NCBI RefSeq assembly: GCF_005222485.1
Contig: NZ_CP029078.1
Span: 2,508,001-2,572,000 of the forward strand
Direction of reading: 5' to 3'
DNA length: 64,000 bases
Source of the DNA: Streptomyces griseoviridis
GTDB taxonomy: Bacteria > Actinomycetota > Actinomycetes > Streptomycetales > Streptomycetaceae
Shown: positions 1-9,228 of the stretch, one piece after another
Layout: each line of letters begins with the position of its first letter
Numbering within the stretch: position 1 is the stretch's first letter
Made by a program: the position numbers and the translations under genes
Notes under the pieces: generated by a model
The model's input: the letters and a program-made list of their open reading frames with translations, nothing else
The model's database searches: none
What the model was told of the DNA's origin: nothing

Positions 1-213
1 CGCAAGAACAGCGGCCTGGACGTGGCGGACCGGATCGCCCTGCGCTGGACGTCCACCGACCCGGCGGTCATCGCGGCGCTGAGCGAGCACAGCGGCCTGA
101 TCGCGGACGAGGTCCTGGCGTCCGACTTCGCCCAGGGCGAGGCGGACTCCGGCTACGGCGAGCCGTTCACCGACGAGGGCCTGTCCCTCACCTTCCGCCT
201 CCGCAAGGCGTAA
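1..213 (+). CDS. ileS: Isoleucyl-tRNA synthetase, C-terminal end (partial)
   Basis: An open frame enters from the left edge and stops with TAA at 211-213, leaving about 70 residues. The residues (for example RIALRWTSTDP and FRLRKA at the end) fit the C-terminal tail domain of a class I isoleucyl-tRNA synthetase. The call rests mainly on gene order: in streptomycetes ileS sits next to and faces divIVA. No catalytic motif is inside the window. The product charges tRNA-Ile in the cytoplasm. Confidence 0.75.
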   Translation, partial: RKNSGLDVADRIALRWTSTDPAVIAALSEHSGLIADEVLASDFAQGEADSGYGEPFTDEGLSLTFRLRKA

Positions 214-225
214 CCCGGCGGCACA

Positions 226-269
226 CCGAGGGCCCGGCACCCCCCACCACGGGGGTGCCGGGCCCTCGG
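226..269. terminator. Bidirectional hairpin terminator after ileS
   Basis: A perfect 19-bp stem (226-244 with 251-269) around a 6-base loop lies 12 bases after the ileS stop. No T-run follows, as is usual in Streptomyces. It can work in either direction between the convergent ileS and divIVA. Confidence 0.85.
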
Positions 270-297
270 CGCGTACACACCCCACCGGCGCAGCGCA

Positions 298-339
298 CAG
301 GGCGGGGCCCCGGATCCTGGGATCCGGGGCCCCGCCCTG
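298..339. terminator. Second hairpin terminator, on the divIVA side
   Basis: A perfect 20-bp inverted repeat (298-317 with 320-339) with only two bases between the arms sits 37 bases beyond the divIVA stop. Together with 226-269 it forms a double barrier between the convergent genes. Confidence 0.8.
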
Positions 340-376
340 TTGAACGCTGCCGACGCCTACGGCGCACCAGAGGCTG

Positions 377-1711
377 TCAGTTGTCGTCCTCGTCGATCAG
401 GAACCCGCGCATCGGCGAGGGCGCCTGGCCCATCGGGGACGGCCCCTGCGGGCGGACCGGAGCCATCGGCTGGGTCATCGCCGGGGACATCTGCTGCTGA
501 CCGCCGTAGGACGGCGCGGCGGGGCTTGGCCCGCCACCCATGCTCGGGTTGCCGCCGTAGGACGGGGCGCTCGCGCCGGCCGGAGCCATCGAGGGCGCGG
601 GGGACGGCGGCAGGGACGCGGCGGCCGGGGTGCGCGGCGGGGCCAGCGAGTCGTCGGCCTGGGTCTCCAGCTGACGCAGCTGCGACTCCAGGTACGACTT
701 CAGGCGGGTCCGGTACTCGCGCTCGAAGCCGCGCAGGTCCTCGACCTTGCGCTCCAGCGTGGCGCGCGCGGACTCCAGGGAGCCCATGGCGACACGGTGC
801 TTCTCCTGCGCGTCCCGCTCCAGGGCGTCGGCCTTGGCCCGTGCGTCACGCTCGAGGCCCTCGGCGCGGCTGCGGGCCTCGCCGACGATCTTGTTGGCCT
901 CGGAGCGGGCCTCCGCGATCGCCTGGTCGGCGGTCTGCTGGGCGAGCGAGAGAACGCGTGCGGCGCTGTCGCCACCGGGGCCACCCTGCTGCGGGCCGCC
1001 CATCGGACCGCCCATGGGGCCACCCATCGGGCCGCCCATCTGCTGCTGCATGGGCGGCTGGCCGCCCATCTGGCCCTGGCCCATCTGACCCTGACCCATC
1101 GGCCCCTGGCCCAACTGGCCCTGACCCATGGGACCTTGGCCCATCTGGCCCTGGCCCATCTGACCCTGACCCATCGGGCCCTGGCCCAACTGGCCCTGAC
1201 TCATGGGGCCCTGGCCCATCTGCCCGGGACCCTGGGGTCCACCCTGGCCACTGGGGCCTGCGGGCAGTTGCGGCGCACCGCTCGGCAGCTGGGGCGGGCC
1301 ACCCATGGGGCCACCCATCTGCTGCTGCGGCGGGCCAGATATGCCGGCGGGCACCGGGGCGCCGGGACCAGGTCCGCGCATGCCCTGCTGCTGAGGCGAC
1401 ATCCCGCCCTGCTGAGGCATTCCGCCCTGCTGGGGCATCCCGCCCTGCTGCGGCATTCCGCCCTGCTGAGGCATCCCGCCCTGCTGCTGGTCCTGGGACT
1501 CCGGAGGCTTGCGCATGTTCTGCTGGTTCTGGGCAGCGGCACGCGTCGCCGCGGCCAGTTTGGCGCGCAGGTCCTCGTTCTCGCGGAGCAGCCGGGTCAG
1601 TTCGGCTTCGACCTCATCGAGGAAGGCATCGACCTCGTCCTCGTCATAGCCTTCTCGGAGGCGGACGGTCGTGAACTGCTTGTTCCGCACGTCCTCGGGG
1701 GTCAACGGCAT
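377..1711 (-). CDS. divIVA: Polar growth protein DivIVA (Wag31 family)
   Basis: 444 residues. The N-terminus ([13 protein letters not shown], then [14 protein letters not shown]) is the conserved DivIVA membrane-binding domain followed by the first coiled coil. A long Gln/Gly/Met/Pro-rich linker (about residues 70-245) contains four GGMPQQ repeats and many MGQG repeats. A second coiled coil covers about 250-345, and a Pro/Ser-rich tail ends in an acidic stretch. In Streptomyces DivIVA marks hyphal tips and branch sites and recruits the polar wall machinery. The start is an ATG preceded by GAGGTGAAGAG. It is longer than the roughly 400-residue S. coelicolor protein, and the difference appears to be in the repeat linker. 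It is last in the division gene order and ends at a double terminator. Confidence 0.95.
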   Translation of the reverse strand: MPLTPEDVRNKQFTTVRLREGYDEDEVDAFLDEVEAELTRLLRENEDLRAKLAAATRAAAQNQQNMRKPPESQDQQQGGMPQQGGMPQQGGMPQQGGMPQQGGMSPQQQGMRGPGPGAPVPAGISGPPQQQMGGPMGGPPQLPSGAPQLPAGPSGQGGPQGPGQMGQGPMSQGQLGQGPMGQGQMGQGQMGQGPMGQGQLGQGPMGQGQMGQGQMGGQPPMQQQMGGPMGGPMGGPMGGPQQGGPGGDSAARVLSLAQQTADQAIAEARSEANKIVGEARSRAEGLERDARAKADALERDAQEKHRVAMGSLESARATLERKVEDLRGFEREYRTRLKSYLESQLRQLETQADDSLAPPRTPAAASLPPSPAPSMAPAGASAPSYGGNPSMGGGPSPAAPSYGGQQQMSPAMTQPMAPVRPQGPSPMGQAPSPMRGFLIDEDDN

Positions 1712-1764
1712 CTCTTCACCTCAACGTAGTCGTCGGCATTCGGCAAGACGGTAGGTCACATCGC

Positions 1765-2049
1765 TCACAGCCTGATCACGATCGAGATCAGGACGTAGAC
1801 GATGATCATCAGTACGAAGAAGGACAGGTCGAGCGCCACGCCCCCGAGACGCAGCGGCGGGATTACCCGCCGCAGAAGCTTGAGCGGTGGATCAGTGACA
1901 GTGTAAGTGGCCTCAAGAACGACCACCATCGCCTTGCCGGGCTGCCATGAGCGGGCGAACTGGAAGACATAGTCCATGACCAACCGGAAGATGAGCACGA
2001 TGAGGAAGCACATCAGCGCGATGTAGACGACATCCAGAACCACGCTCAT
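1765..2049 (-). CDS. sepG: YggT/YlmG-family membrane protein SepG
   Basis: 94 residues with two hydrophobic membrane segments (about 5-25 and 70-92) and the YggT-family pattern between them (FARSWQPGKAM, then TDPPLKLLRRVIPPLRLGG). In Streptomyces the gene between sepF and divIVA is SepG, a small membrane protein needed to place the sporulation septum protein SsgB and to compact spore nucleoids. Start ATG follows GAGGGAAG. The function is taken from family and position; the sequence itself only shows a small two-helix YggT protein. Confidence 0.88.
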   Translation of the reverse strand: MSVVLDVVYIALMCFLIVLIFRLVMDYVFQFARSWQPGKAMVVVLEATYTVTDPPLKLLRRVIPPLRLGGVALDLSFFVLMIIVYVLISIVIRL

Positions 2050-2128
2050 GACTCGCGCTTCCCTCTCCCCTGCTACCCGTACTCGTTACTAGCTGTGTAC
2101 CGCTTGCTGCTACTTCCGGTGGTGCGTC

Positions 2129-2770
2129 TCAGCTCTGGTTGAAGAACCCGCCCTCTGCGATGCGGGCCTTGTCCTCCGCCGTGACATCGACGTTAGCAGG
2201 CGACAACAGGAACACCTTCTGCGTCACCCGCTCGATGCTGCCGTGCAGACCGAACACAAGACCGGCGGCAAAGTCGACAAGTCGCTTCGCGTCGGTGTCG
2301 TCCATCTCGGTCAGATTCATGATCACCGGGGTGCCCTCACGGAAGTGTTCCCCGATGGTACGGGCCTCGTTGTAGGTCCGCGGGTGAAGTGTGGTGATCC
2401 GGTACGGCTCTCGTTCCGACACGACCTTGGGCATGATCACCGGTGCGTTCTTCTCCAGGCTGGCGCGTTCTTGTGTGATGGACGCCACGGGCGCGATCCG
2501 CGCCGGACGGCCGGATTCCGCGGCAAGCGAAGCGGACCTCGCGACGGGCTCACGCGCCGCCTGTGGCTGGACGGTTCGCACCTCTTCGTCCCTTTGGGAC
2601 TGATGTACGGCATGTGACTGATGGGACGGCTCGTGCCGTCGGTGGTCCCGCTCCAGCTCAGGGTCGAGCTCGGGTTCGAAGTCGTCATCGGGGTCGAAAC
2701 CCCGGCCGTCGTACCCATCGTCCTCCACGAGGCCGAGGTAGACCGCCATCTTGCGCATCGCGCCGGCCAT
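2129..2770 (-). CDS. sepF: Cell division protein SepF
   Basis: 213 residues from the ATG at 2770, which follows GGAGG at a good distance; the frame stays open further upstream but without family similarity. The N-terminus ([21 protein letters not shown]) is the amphipathic membrane anchor of actinobacterial SepF, followed by an acidic, variable linker (about 20-120). The C-terminal SepF fold starts near [16 protein letters not shown] and contains the conserved [19 protein letters not shown]. SepF tethers FtsZ to the membrane by binding its C-terminal tail and takes the place of FtsA, which is absent here. It lies 129 bases from yggS, so it may have its own promoter. Confidence 0.95.
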   Translation of the reverse strand: MAGAMRKMAVYLGLVEDDGYDGRGFDPDDDFEPELDPELERDHRRHEPSHQSHAVHQSQRDEEVRTVQPQAAREPVARSASLAAESGRPARIAPVASITQERASLEKNAPVIMPKVVSEREPYRITTLHPRTYNEARTIGEHFREGTPVIMNLTEMDDTDAKRLVDFAAGLVFGLHGSIERVTQKVFLLSPANVDVTAEDKARIAEGGFFNQS

Positions 2771-2899
2771 GCTCTGAGTCCTCCGCTCTGTGGTGGATCG
2801 ACCGACTACTGCCAAGTGCCCGTGATCCACGAGGTCATTACCCCCGCTTTTCGGCGAGAATGACCATATTTTCTGCTGTGGTCCGACTTCCTGGCGACG

Positions 2900-3619
2900 T
2901 TACCCGAGCCCGGCACGGACTCCGAGTACCGCGCTCCCGACGCGCACATGTGTCGCCCCGGCAGCCACGGCCTCCTCGAGGTCCGCACTCATCCCTGCGG
3001 AGACCATGGTGGCAGCCGGATGGGCTCTGCGCAGGTCAGTCGACAAATCCATCAACCGCCCGAACGCGGCCTGTTGACGCCCCGCGAACTCCCCGGAGAG
3101 CGGGGCGACGGTCATCAGCCCGTCGAGCCGCAGTCCCGGCGCCCCGGCGACGGCGTCGGCCAACTCCCCGATCCCGCCCGGCGCGACGCCCCCGCGCTCG
3201 CCCCGGCCGTCGGCGCCCGCGTCGAGTGCGACCTGGATCAGACAGCCCAGTTCACGCCCCGCCCTGACCGCTTCCCTGGAGAGCGCCGTGACCAGCCTGG
3301 CCCGGTCGACGGACTGCACGACATCCGCGTAACCGACCACCGAGCGCACCTTGTTGGTCTGCAACTGGCCGACGAAGTGCCAGCTGAGCGGAAGGTCCGC
3401 GCAGTCGGCCGCCTTGGGCGCGGCGTCCTGGTCGCGGTTCTCCGCGACCTCCCGCACGCCGAGTTCGGCGAGCAGCCGCACATCGCTCGCCGGGTAGGTC
3501 TTGGTGACGACGATGAGGGTCACCTCCGCCGGTTCGCGCCCGGCGGCCACACACGCGGCGGCGATGCGCCCCCGCACCTTCGCCAGGTTTCCGGCGAGTT
3601 CGTCCTTACGGTCCGTCAT
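2900..3619 (-). CDS. PLP homeostasis protein, YggS/PROSC family
   Basis: 239 residues, the normal size for the family. The pyridoxal-phosphate lysine is K40 in VVTKTYPAS, and the typical HFVGQLQTNKVR and phosphate-binding SAGMSADLEEAV motifs are present. Members bind PLP in a TIM barrel without known catalysis and keep free PLP and amino acid pools balanced. The start ATG is 6 bases after the pgeF stop, so it is translated from the ftsZ-pgeF transcript. Its position beside ftsZ and sepF is conserved widely in Gram-positive bacteria, though the link to division is not understood. Confidence 0.93.
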   Translation of the reverse strand: MTDRKDELAGNLAKVRGRIAAACVAAGREPAEVTLIVVTKTYPASDVRLLAELGVREVAENRDQDAAPKAADCADLPLSWHFVGQLQTNKVRSVVGYADVVQSVDRARLVTALSREAVRAGRELGCLIQVALDAGADGRGERGGVAPGGIGELADAVAGAPGLRLDGLMTVAPLSGEFAGRQQAAFGRLMDLSTDLRRAHPAATMVSAGMSADLEEAVAAGATHVRVGSAVLGVRAGLG

Positions 3620-3625
3620 GCCCCA

Positions 3626-4363
3626 TCAGTCCAGCCAGACATAGCCCGCGAGCCGACCGGTGGTGCGGTCGCGGCGGTACGAGAAGTGGTCGCCCGATTC
3701 GCGGGTGCACACCGACGACCGTTCCCGGTCGCGCACCCCGAGCCGTTCGAGCTGGGCGTGCACCCCCGCGGTCACGTCGACCGCGGGTGTGCCCCAGCTC
3801 GTCTCGGCGTGCGCCGCGGGTTCGGCGGCCGCCACCTCGGCGCGCATCTCCTCGGGCACTTCGTAGCACCGGCCGCAGACGGCGGGTCCGGTGCGGGCGA
3901 CGATCCGGGCGGGATCGGCGCCGAGTTCGGTCATGGCCAGGACGGCGGCCGGGACGATCCCGGCGACCATGCCGGGCCGGCCCGCGTGGGCCGCGCCGAC
4001 GACACCGGCGACCGGATCGGCCAGCAGGACCGGCGTGCAGTCGGCGGTGAGGACCGCGAGGGCGAGCCCCCGCCGGGTGCTGACCAGGGCGTCGACCGCG
4101 GGCGGCGGCCGCTCGCCCCAGGGTCCTTCGACGACGGCGACGTCGGCGCCGTGCACCTGGTTCATCCAGACCACCCGCCCCGCGTCGAGGCCGAGGGAGG
4201 CCGCCGCGCTCTCGCGGTTGGCCCGCACGGCCTCGGGGTCGTCACCGACCGCTCCGCCGAGGTTGAGCTCCTCGTACGGAACGGCGCTCACCCCGCCCCA
4301 CCTGTCGGTGAAGGCGAAGTGCGCGCCGTTCGCGGTGCTCGTCGCGGAGCGTTGTCCTATCAC
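3626..4363 (-). CDS. pgeF: Polyphenol oxidase/YlmD-type purine nucleoside phosphorylase
   Basis: 245 residues of the YfiH/YlmD (DUF152) family. The metal and active-site region is clear: NQVHG near residue 68, [11 protein letters not shown] near 105 and AAHAGRPG near 121, with a later [11 protein letters not shown]. The motif HAGRPG replaces the more common HAGWRG. Recent work on the family shows zinc-dependent purine nucleoside cleavage or peptidoglycan-related editing rather than a true laccase. Start is GTG and overlaps the ftsZ stop by three bases (GTGA), so the two are translationally coupled. Confidence 0.85.
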   Translation of the reverse strand: MIGQRSATSTANGAHFAFTDRWGGVSAVPYEELNLGGAVGDDPEAVRANRESAAASLGLDAGRVVWMNQVHGADVAVVEGPWGERPPPAVDALVSTRRGLALAVLTADCTPVLLADPVAGVVGAAHAGRPGMVAGIVPAAVLAMTELGADPARIVARTGPAVCGRCYEVPEEMRAEVAAAEPAAHAETSWGTPAVDVTAGVHAQLERLGVRDRERSSVCTRESGDHFSYRRDRTTGRLAGYVWLD

Positions 4364-5568
4364 TTGAGGAAGTCCGGCACGTCCAGCTCCTCGGCCGCGC
4401 TGTCCGAGTAGCTGCGCGACGGCGGGACCGGCGGGGAGACCGGGAGTTCGGAGATCGGCTCGGGGGCCGGCGCCGGCTCCTCCTTCGGCGTGACGCTGCC
4501 GAGCGAGCCGAAGGACGGCCGGCTCTCGGAGTGCGACGGCCGCACCGGGGCGGGCTCGTCGCGGCGGCCCGACGAGGAGCCGGAGGCCGAGCCGAGGACG
4601 GTGTCCCGGCGGGCCGGCGGCTGGCCGCCGTCGAATCCGGCCGCGATGACGGTGACCCGGACCTCGTCGCCGAGCGCGTCGTCGATGACCGCGCCGAAGA
4701 TGATGTTGGCCTCCGGGTGGGCGGCCTCGCTGACCAGTTGGGCGGCCTCGTTGATCTCGAACAGGCCGAGGTCGGAGCCGCCGGAGATGGAGAGCAGGAC
4801 GCCCCGGGCGCCGTCGATGGACGCCTCCAGGAGCGGCGAGGAGATCGCCATCTCGGCGGCGGCCACCGCGCGGTCGTCGCCGCGGGCCGAGCCGATCCCC
4901 ATGAGGGCCGAACCGGCCTCGGACATCACGGACTTGACGTCGGCGAAGTCGAGGTTGATCAGACCGGGGGTGGTGATGAGGTCGGTGATGCCCTGGACAC
5001 CGGAGAGCAGGACCTGGTCCGCCGACTTGAAGGCGTCGAGGACCGAGACCTGGCGGTCCGAGATGGACAGCAGCCGGTCGTTCGGGATGACGATGAGGGT
5101 GTCGACCTCTTCGCGGAGTTCGGCGATGCCGTCCTCCGCCTGGTTGGCCCTGCGCCGTCCCTCGAAGGTGAACGGACGGGTGACCACGCCGATGGTCAGG
5201 GCGCCGAGGGAGCGGGCGATGTTGGCCACGACGGGGGCGCCGCCGGTGCCGGTGCCGCCGCCTTCGCCGGCCGTCACGAAGACCATGTCGGCCCCCTTGA
5301 GGACCTCCTCGATCTCCTCGCGGTGGTCCTCGGCCGCCTTCCGGCCGACGGCCGGGTTGGCGCCTGCGCCGAGTCCGCGCGTCAGTTCGCGACCGACGTC
5401 GAGCTTGACGTCGGCGTCGCTCATCAACAGAGCTTGCGCGTCCGTGTTGATGGCGATGAACTCGACGCCCTTGAGACCGACCTCGATCATCCGGTTGATG
5501 GCATTGACACCACCGCCGCCGACACCGATGACTTTGATGACTGCGAGGTAGTTCTGCGGTGCTGCCAC
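4360..5568 (-). CDS. ftsZ: Cell division GTPase FtsZ
   Basis: 402 residues. The tubulin-like GTP-binding signature GGGTGTG is at 103-109, the N-terminal glycine loop GVGGGGVN at 15-22, and the T7 catalytic loop [11 protein letters not shown] near 204-214. A flexible Ser/Pro linker (about 315-390) leads to the conserved tail DVPDFLK at 396-402, which binds SepF. FtsZ assembles the ring that recruits the division machinery, both for vegetative cross-walls and for the ladders of sporulation septa. It starts after a 277-base gap with its own promoters, downstream of ftsQ, and drives pgeF and yggS. Confidence 0.98.
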   Translation of the reverse strand: MAAPQNYLAVIKVIGVGGGGVNAINRMIEVGLKGVEFIAINTDAQALLMSDADVKLDVGRELTRGLGAGANPAVGRKAAEDHREEIEEVLKGADMVFVTAGEGGGTGTGGAPVVANIARSLGALTIGVVTRPFTFEGRRRANQAEDGIAELREEVDTLIVIPNDRLLSISDRQVSVLDAFKSADQVLLSGVQGITDLITTPGLINLDFADVKSVMSEAGSALMGIGSARGDDRAVAAAEMAISSPLLEASIDGARGVLLSISGGSDLGLFEINEAAQLVSEAAHPEANIIFGAVIDDALGDEVRVTVIAAGFDGGQPPARRDTVLGSASGSSSGRRDEPAPVRPSHSESRPSFGSLGSVTPKEEPAPAPEPISELPVSPPVPPSRSYSDSAAEELDVPDFLK

Positions 5569-5845
5569 GTCGAAGGCCTCTCGCCTCGAGTTACGTGTCG
5601 TCGCCCCGCGGGGGATGCGATCCGACGACTGATGCCGAATGGGACGGTCCGTTTCGCCGACCCGAACCCTAACGTTGAAGTTTAGGGTTACCAGTGTGAC
5701 TGTTCGCTGGACTCTTCCGAACAGGACACTAAGTCGACAAGTGGCGCGCGTTCAACGAACACGCCGAACCTCCCGTTTTTCTTTTCACCCTATGTGATCA
5801 GCCATAGCGATGCCCAATCAGGGTGCTGGCCTGGGCGAATGTCCG
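5569..5845 (-). promoter_or_regulatory. ftsZ promoter region
   Basis: This 277-base gap is unusually AT-rich for the window and holds no gene. It contains an 8-bp inverted repeat AACCCTAA / TTAGGGTT (5665-5672 and 5682-5689) about 100 bases before the start codon, and one GACAC pentamer (5725-5729), the core recognised by the sporulation regulator WhiA. Streptomyces ftsZ is known to have several promoters including a sporulation-induced one; which of these bases are the start sites cannot be read from sequence alone. Confidence 0.7.
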
Positions 5846-6640
5846 TCAACTCGCCGCGGACGCCGGGGCGGTGGGAACGCTCACGTCGAAGTGCCCGGCG
5901 TCCGGTGCGGCTTTCATCAGAGCGGAGAGCGTACGCCCCTTCGCCGCACTGCTCTCGCCACTTCCCCACGCGACGGTCCTGCCGCCCCGCAACTCCAGCG
6001 AGATGTCGTCGTAGGAAACCACCTTGACGGTGCTGGTGACCCGGCGGACAGCGGCCGGTACCGCGCCCGCCACCCGTACCGCCTCGCGCACCAGGCGGTC
6101 TTCGCCGAACCGGCGCAGTCCGGCCGCGGAGGAAGCCGTTCGCGAGAGCGTCAATTCCAGTGCGGGAACGCCTTTGGGCGCCTTCGCGACCGTGGCGAAA
6201 CGCACACCCTCACGGTCCACTTCGATGAATTTTCCGCCCTTTTGAACCGTCAGAACCGGCACACGTTCGGTCACTTCGAGGCTGATTCCATGCGGCCAGG
6301 AACGCACCACCTCGACCTTGTCGATCCGGGTGAGCCCGCGGACGAGACGTGACGTGATGTCATCGGTGTCGACGGAGACCAGGGGCGCCCCGACCGGGAC
6401 ATCGGCCGCCTCCCGGACCTGCCGGGGCGTCAGGACCGTGGTCCCGGAGACCGATACGTGTTCGACGCGCAGCCACTGCGACCCGTACAACACCCAGACG
6501 GCGCCCGCTGCGAGGAGCGTCGCACCGAGGGCAAGAATGATGATCGTACGAAGTCGCCGTGGCCCGAGCCTTCGGACGAGGGGCGGGCCGGACGACTCCT
6601 GCTGGCGTTCACCGCGTTCGGCGGTGGTCGGTCCGGCCAC
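5846..6640 (-). CDS. ftsQ: Cell division protein FtsQ/DivIB
   Basis: 264 residues with a cytoplasmic N-terminus, one membrane helix (about 33-52), a POTRA domain beginning at WLRVEHVSVSGTTVLTPRQV, and the FtsQ/DivIB beta domain. It is a bitopic scaffold of the divisome that links FtsL, FtsW and FtsI outside the membrane. Start is GTG after a GGGAG ribosome site. Only 47 bases separate it from murG; in most bacteria murC and ddl lie in this gap, and here both are missing. Confidence 0.93.
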   Translation of the reverse strand: MAGPTTAERGERQQESSGPPLVRRLGPRRLRTIIILALGATLLAAGAVWVLYGSQWLRVEHVSVSGTTVLTPRQVREAADVPVGAPLVSVDTDDITSRLVRGLTRIDKVEVVRSWPHGISLEVTERVPVLTVQKGGKFIEVDREGVRFATVAKAPKGVPALELTLSRTASSAAGLRRFGEDRLVREAVRVAGAVPAAVRRVTSTVKVVSYDDISLELRGGRTVAWGSGESSAAKGRTLSALMKAAPDAGHFDVSVPTAPASAAS

Positions 6641-6687
6641 GCTCCCTGCCCTTCACCTAGACGGGAATCCGCTTCCCCGCACCGTTC

Positions 6688-7785
6688 CTAGCGCTGTGCA
6701 CGGTGGGCGTTGATCGCCTCGTACACCATGCCGACGAGCAGGTCGTCGGCGTCCCGGCGACCGAACTCGGCGGCGGCGCGGGACATCTCGTACAGCCGGT
6801 GCGGATCGGCGAGTACGGGCAGGACGTTGCCGCGCACCCAGTCGGGCGTCAGCTCCGCGTCGTCGACCAGCAGTCCGCCGCCCGCCTTCACCAGCGGCTG
6901 GGCGTTGAGCCGCTGTTCGCCGTTGCCGATGGGCAGCGGGACGTAGGCGGCCGGGAGCCCGACGGCGGAGAGTTCGGCGACGGTCATCGCGCCCGCGCGG
7001 CAGAGCATCATGTCGGCCGCGGCGTACGCGAGGTCCATCCGGTCCACGTAACTTACCGGGATGTAGGGGGGCATTCCCGGCATCTGCTGCACGTGTGGCA
7101 GTTCGTTCTTCGGGCCGACCGCGTGCAGGATCTGGATTCCGGCCTGCTGGAGCCAGGGAGCGACCTGCTGGACCACCTCGTTGAGCCGCCGTGCGCCCTG
7201 CGAGCCGCCGGAGACCAGCAGGGTGGGCAGGTTGGGGTCGAGGCCGAACAGCGCGCGCGCCTCGGGGCGGGCCGCGGCCCGGTCCAGGGTGGCGATGGAG
7301 CGGCGCAGCGGGATGCCGATGTACCGGGCGCCCCGCAGCTTGTTGTCGGGCGTCGAGACGGCGACCTGGGCCGCGTAGCGCGAGCCGATCTTGTTGGCCA
7401 GGCCGGGGCGGGCGTTGGCCTCGTGGATCACGATCGGCACCCCGAGCCGCTTGGCGGCCAGGTAGCCGGGCAGCGCCACATAGCCGCCGAAGCCGACCAC
7501 GGCGTCGGCCTTGACGCGCTCCAGGATCTGCTCGGTGGCCTTGATCGTGCCGCGCAGCCGGCCCGGGACGGTGATCAGTTCGGGGGTGGGCTTACGGGGC
7601 AGCGGCACGGCCGGGATCAGCGCGAGGTCGTACCCGCGCTGCGGGACGAGCTGCGTCTCCAGGCCCCGTTCCGTGCCCAAGGCCGTGATCCCCACGGTCG
7701 GGTCCTGCCTGCGCAGGGCGTCCGCGAGGGCGAGCGCGGGCTCGATGTGGCCGGCGGTCCCCCCACCGGCGAGTACGACATGCAC
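6688..7785 (-). CDS. murG: Lipid II synthase MurG
   Basis: 365 residues, a GT-B glycosyltransferase of family GT28. The N-terminal glycine loop VVLAGGGTAGHIEPALALA, the second loop VGFGGYVALP and the C-terminal UDP-GlcNAc site (VSGGSQGARRLNE; LCRAGAMTVAEL; NGEQRLNA) are all present. It adds GlcNAc to lipid I to make lipid II on the inner face of the membrane. The start is GTG, 6 bases after the ftsW stop, so the genes are co-transcribed. Confidence 0.97.
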   Translation of the reverse strand: MHVVLAGGGTAGHIEPALALADALRRQDPTVGITALGTERGLETQLVPQRGYDLALIPAVPLPRKPTPELITVPGRLRGTIKATEQILERVKADAVVGFGGYVALPGYLAAKRLGVPIVIHEANARPGLANKIGSRYAAQVAVSTPDNKLRGARYIGIPLRRSIATLDRAAARPEARALFGLDPNLPTLLVSGGSQGARRLNEVVQQVAPWLQQAGIQILHAVGPKNELPHVQQMPGMPPYIPVSYVDRMDLAYAAADMMLCRAGAMTVAELSAVGLPAAYVPLPIGNGEQRLNAQPLVKAGGGLLVDDAELTPDWVRGNVLPVLADPHRLYEMSRAAAEFGRRDADDLLVGMVYEAINAHRAQR

Positions 7786-7791
7786 CGAAAT

Positions 7792-9156
7792 TCACCGCTC
7801 TCCGGACGAACGCGCCGCCGAGGCACGCCGTCGCATCGTGTTCCATCTCCGAGGCCCCCGAACCTGCCCGGCGCCTCCCGCCCGCTTTCTACCAAAGCGG
7901 GGTTGCCGCAAGGAAAGCGCCGCTCGCGCAGCGGGCTCGTCACGCGCGAAGGCGATCATCAGTCCGATGGCGAACATGGTCGGCAGCAGGGCGGACCCTC
8001 CGTAGGAGAACAGCGGGAGCGGGACACCGGCGATCGGCAACAGGCCGAGCACCGCACCGATGTTGATCACGGCCTGCGCCGTGATCCACGTCGTCACGCC
8101 TCCCGCGGCATACCTCACGAACGGGTCCTCCGTACGTCCGGCCACGCGGATACCCGCATAGCCTAGAGCCGCGAAGAGGGCGAGCACCGACAGCGTCCCC
8201 GCGAGACCCAGTTCCTCGCCGGTGACGGCGAAGATGAAGTCCGTGTGCGCCTCCGGGAGTTGGCCCCATTTTTCCACACTCGCGCCGAGCCCCGAGCCGA
8301 AGATGCCGCCGGAGGCCAGGGCGTAGATGCCGTGCACGGCCTGCCAGCAGTCGACCGGGCCCGACTGCGGTTCGGTGGCGCCGATGCAGGAGAGCCTGGC
8401 CATCCGGTTGGGGCTGGTCTTGATGAGGATCACACCGAGCAGGGCGGCGACCGACAGCACTCCGGCGAAGAGCCGGGTCGGCGCGCCGGCCAGCCAGAGC
8501 AGTCCGAACAGGATCGCCGTGAGGATGATCGCGGTGCCCATGTCGCCGCCGAGCATGATCAGTCCGAGCAGCAGGAAGGCGACCGGGACCAGCGGCACCA
8601 GCATGTGCTTCCACTGGTTCAGCAGGTTCTTCTCCTGCTTGCGGGCGAGCAGGTCGGCGGCCCACAGGACGAGCGCCAGCTTGCCGAACTCGCTGGGCTG
8701 GATCTGGAAGGAGCCGCCGAGGGAGATCCAGTTCTGGTTGCCGTTGACCGACATCCCTATCCCGGGCACCTGCACCAGCGCCATCATGAAGACGGACCCC
8801 GCCAGGATCGGGTAGGCGAGGCCGCGGTGCAGCTTCACCGGCATCCGGGAGGCGGCGAACATGAGCACGCCGCCGATGACCGCGGCGAGGAGCTGCTTGC
8901 GGAAGAAGTAGGAGCCGGGCAGGGACATCTGCAACGCCGTGATCTGGGAGGCCGAGTAGACCATCACCAGGCCGAGGACGGTGATCAGCAGGCTGCCGCC
9001 GAGGATCAGGTAATAGGCCGTCAGCGGCCGGTCCCAGGCCCGTCTGGCGTTGAGGTACGTCCGGCGCACGGGGTTCTCGCGCGGCGGCCTGCGGGCGGCG
9101 GCGGGGCGGCGCGCGGCCCGCTGCACGGGCGGCCGTCCGGTACGGCTACCGGGCAT
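7792..9156 (-). CDS. ftsW: Septal peptidoglycan polymerase FtsW (SEDS family)
   Basis: 454 residues with about ten membrane helices after a basic N-terminal tail. SEDS hallmarks are visible: VMVYSAS, ISLGGSFQIQPSEFGKLALVLW, the extracellular loop around AHTDFIFAVTGEELG, and the C-terminal PLFSYGGSALL. The protein polymerises lipid II glycan strands at the septum together with FtsI. The C-terminal extension after the last helix is short and basic. Start is ATG, 72 bases after the murD stop. Confidence 0.96.
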   Translation of the reverse strand: MPGSRTGRPPVQRAARRPAAARRPPRENPVRRTYLNARRAWDRPLTAYYLILGGSLLITVLGLVMVYSASQITALQMSLPGSYFFRKQLLAAVIGGVLMFAASRMPVKLHRGLAYPILAGSVFMMALVQVPGIGMSVNGNQNWISLGGSFQIQPSEFGKLALVLWAADLLARKQEKNLLNQWKHMLVPLVPVAFLLLGLIMLGGDMGTAIILTAILFGLLWLAGAPTRLFAGVLSVAALLGVILIKTSPNRMARLSCIGATEPQSGPVDCWQAVHGIYALASGGIFGSGLGASVEKWGQLPEAHTDFIFAVTGEELGLAGTLSVLALFAALGYAGIRVAGRTEDPFVRYAAGGVTTWITAQAVINIGAVLGLLPIAGVPLPLFSYGGSALLPTMFAIGLMIAFARDEPAARAALSLRQPRFGRKRAGGAGQVRGPRRWNTMRRRASAARSSGER

Positions 9157-9228
9157 CGGGTCCTCCGCTGTACGTCGGCCTCGACGATCCCACGCGTCCC
9201 TCCCAAGGTCGCCCGGCAGGCGGCCGGG

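Noticed and set aside
340..1674. A 444-residue frame on the plus strand opposite divIVA
   Set aside because: Arg/Pro/Gly-rich antisense frame produced by the repeats of the divIVA linker.
5725..5729. GACAC as proof of WhiA control of ftsZ
   Set aside because: A pentamer occurs by chance often in GC-rich DNA; listed only as a supporting detail.
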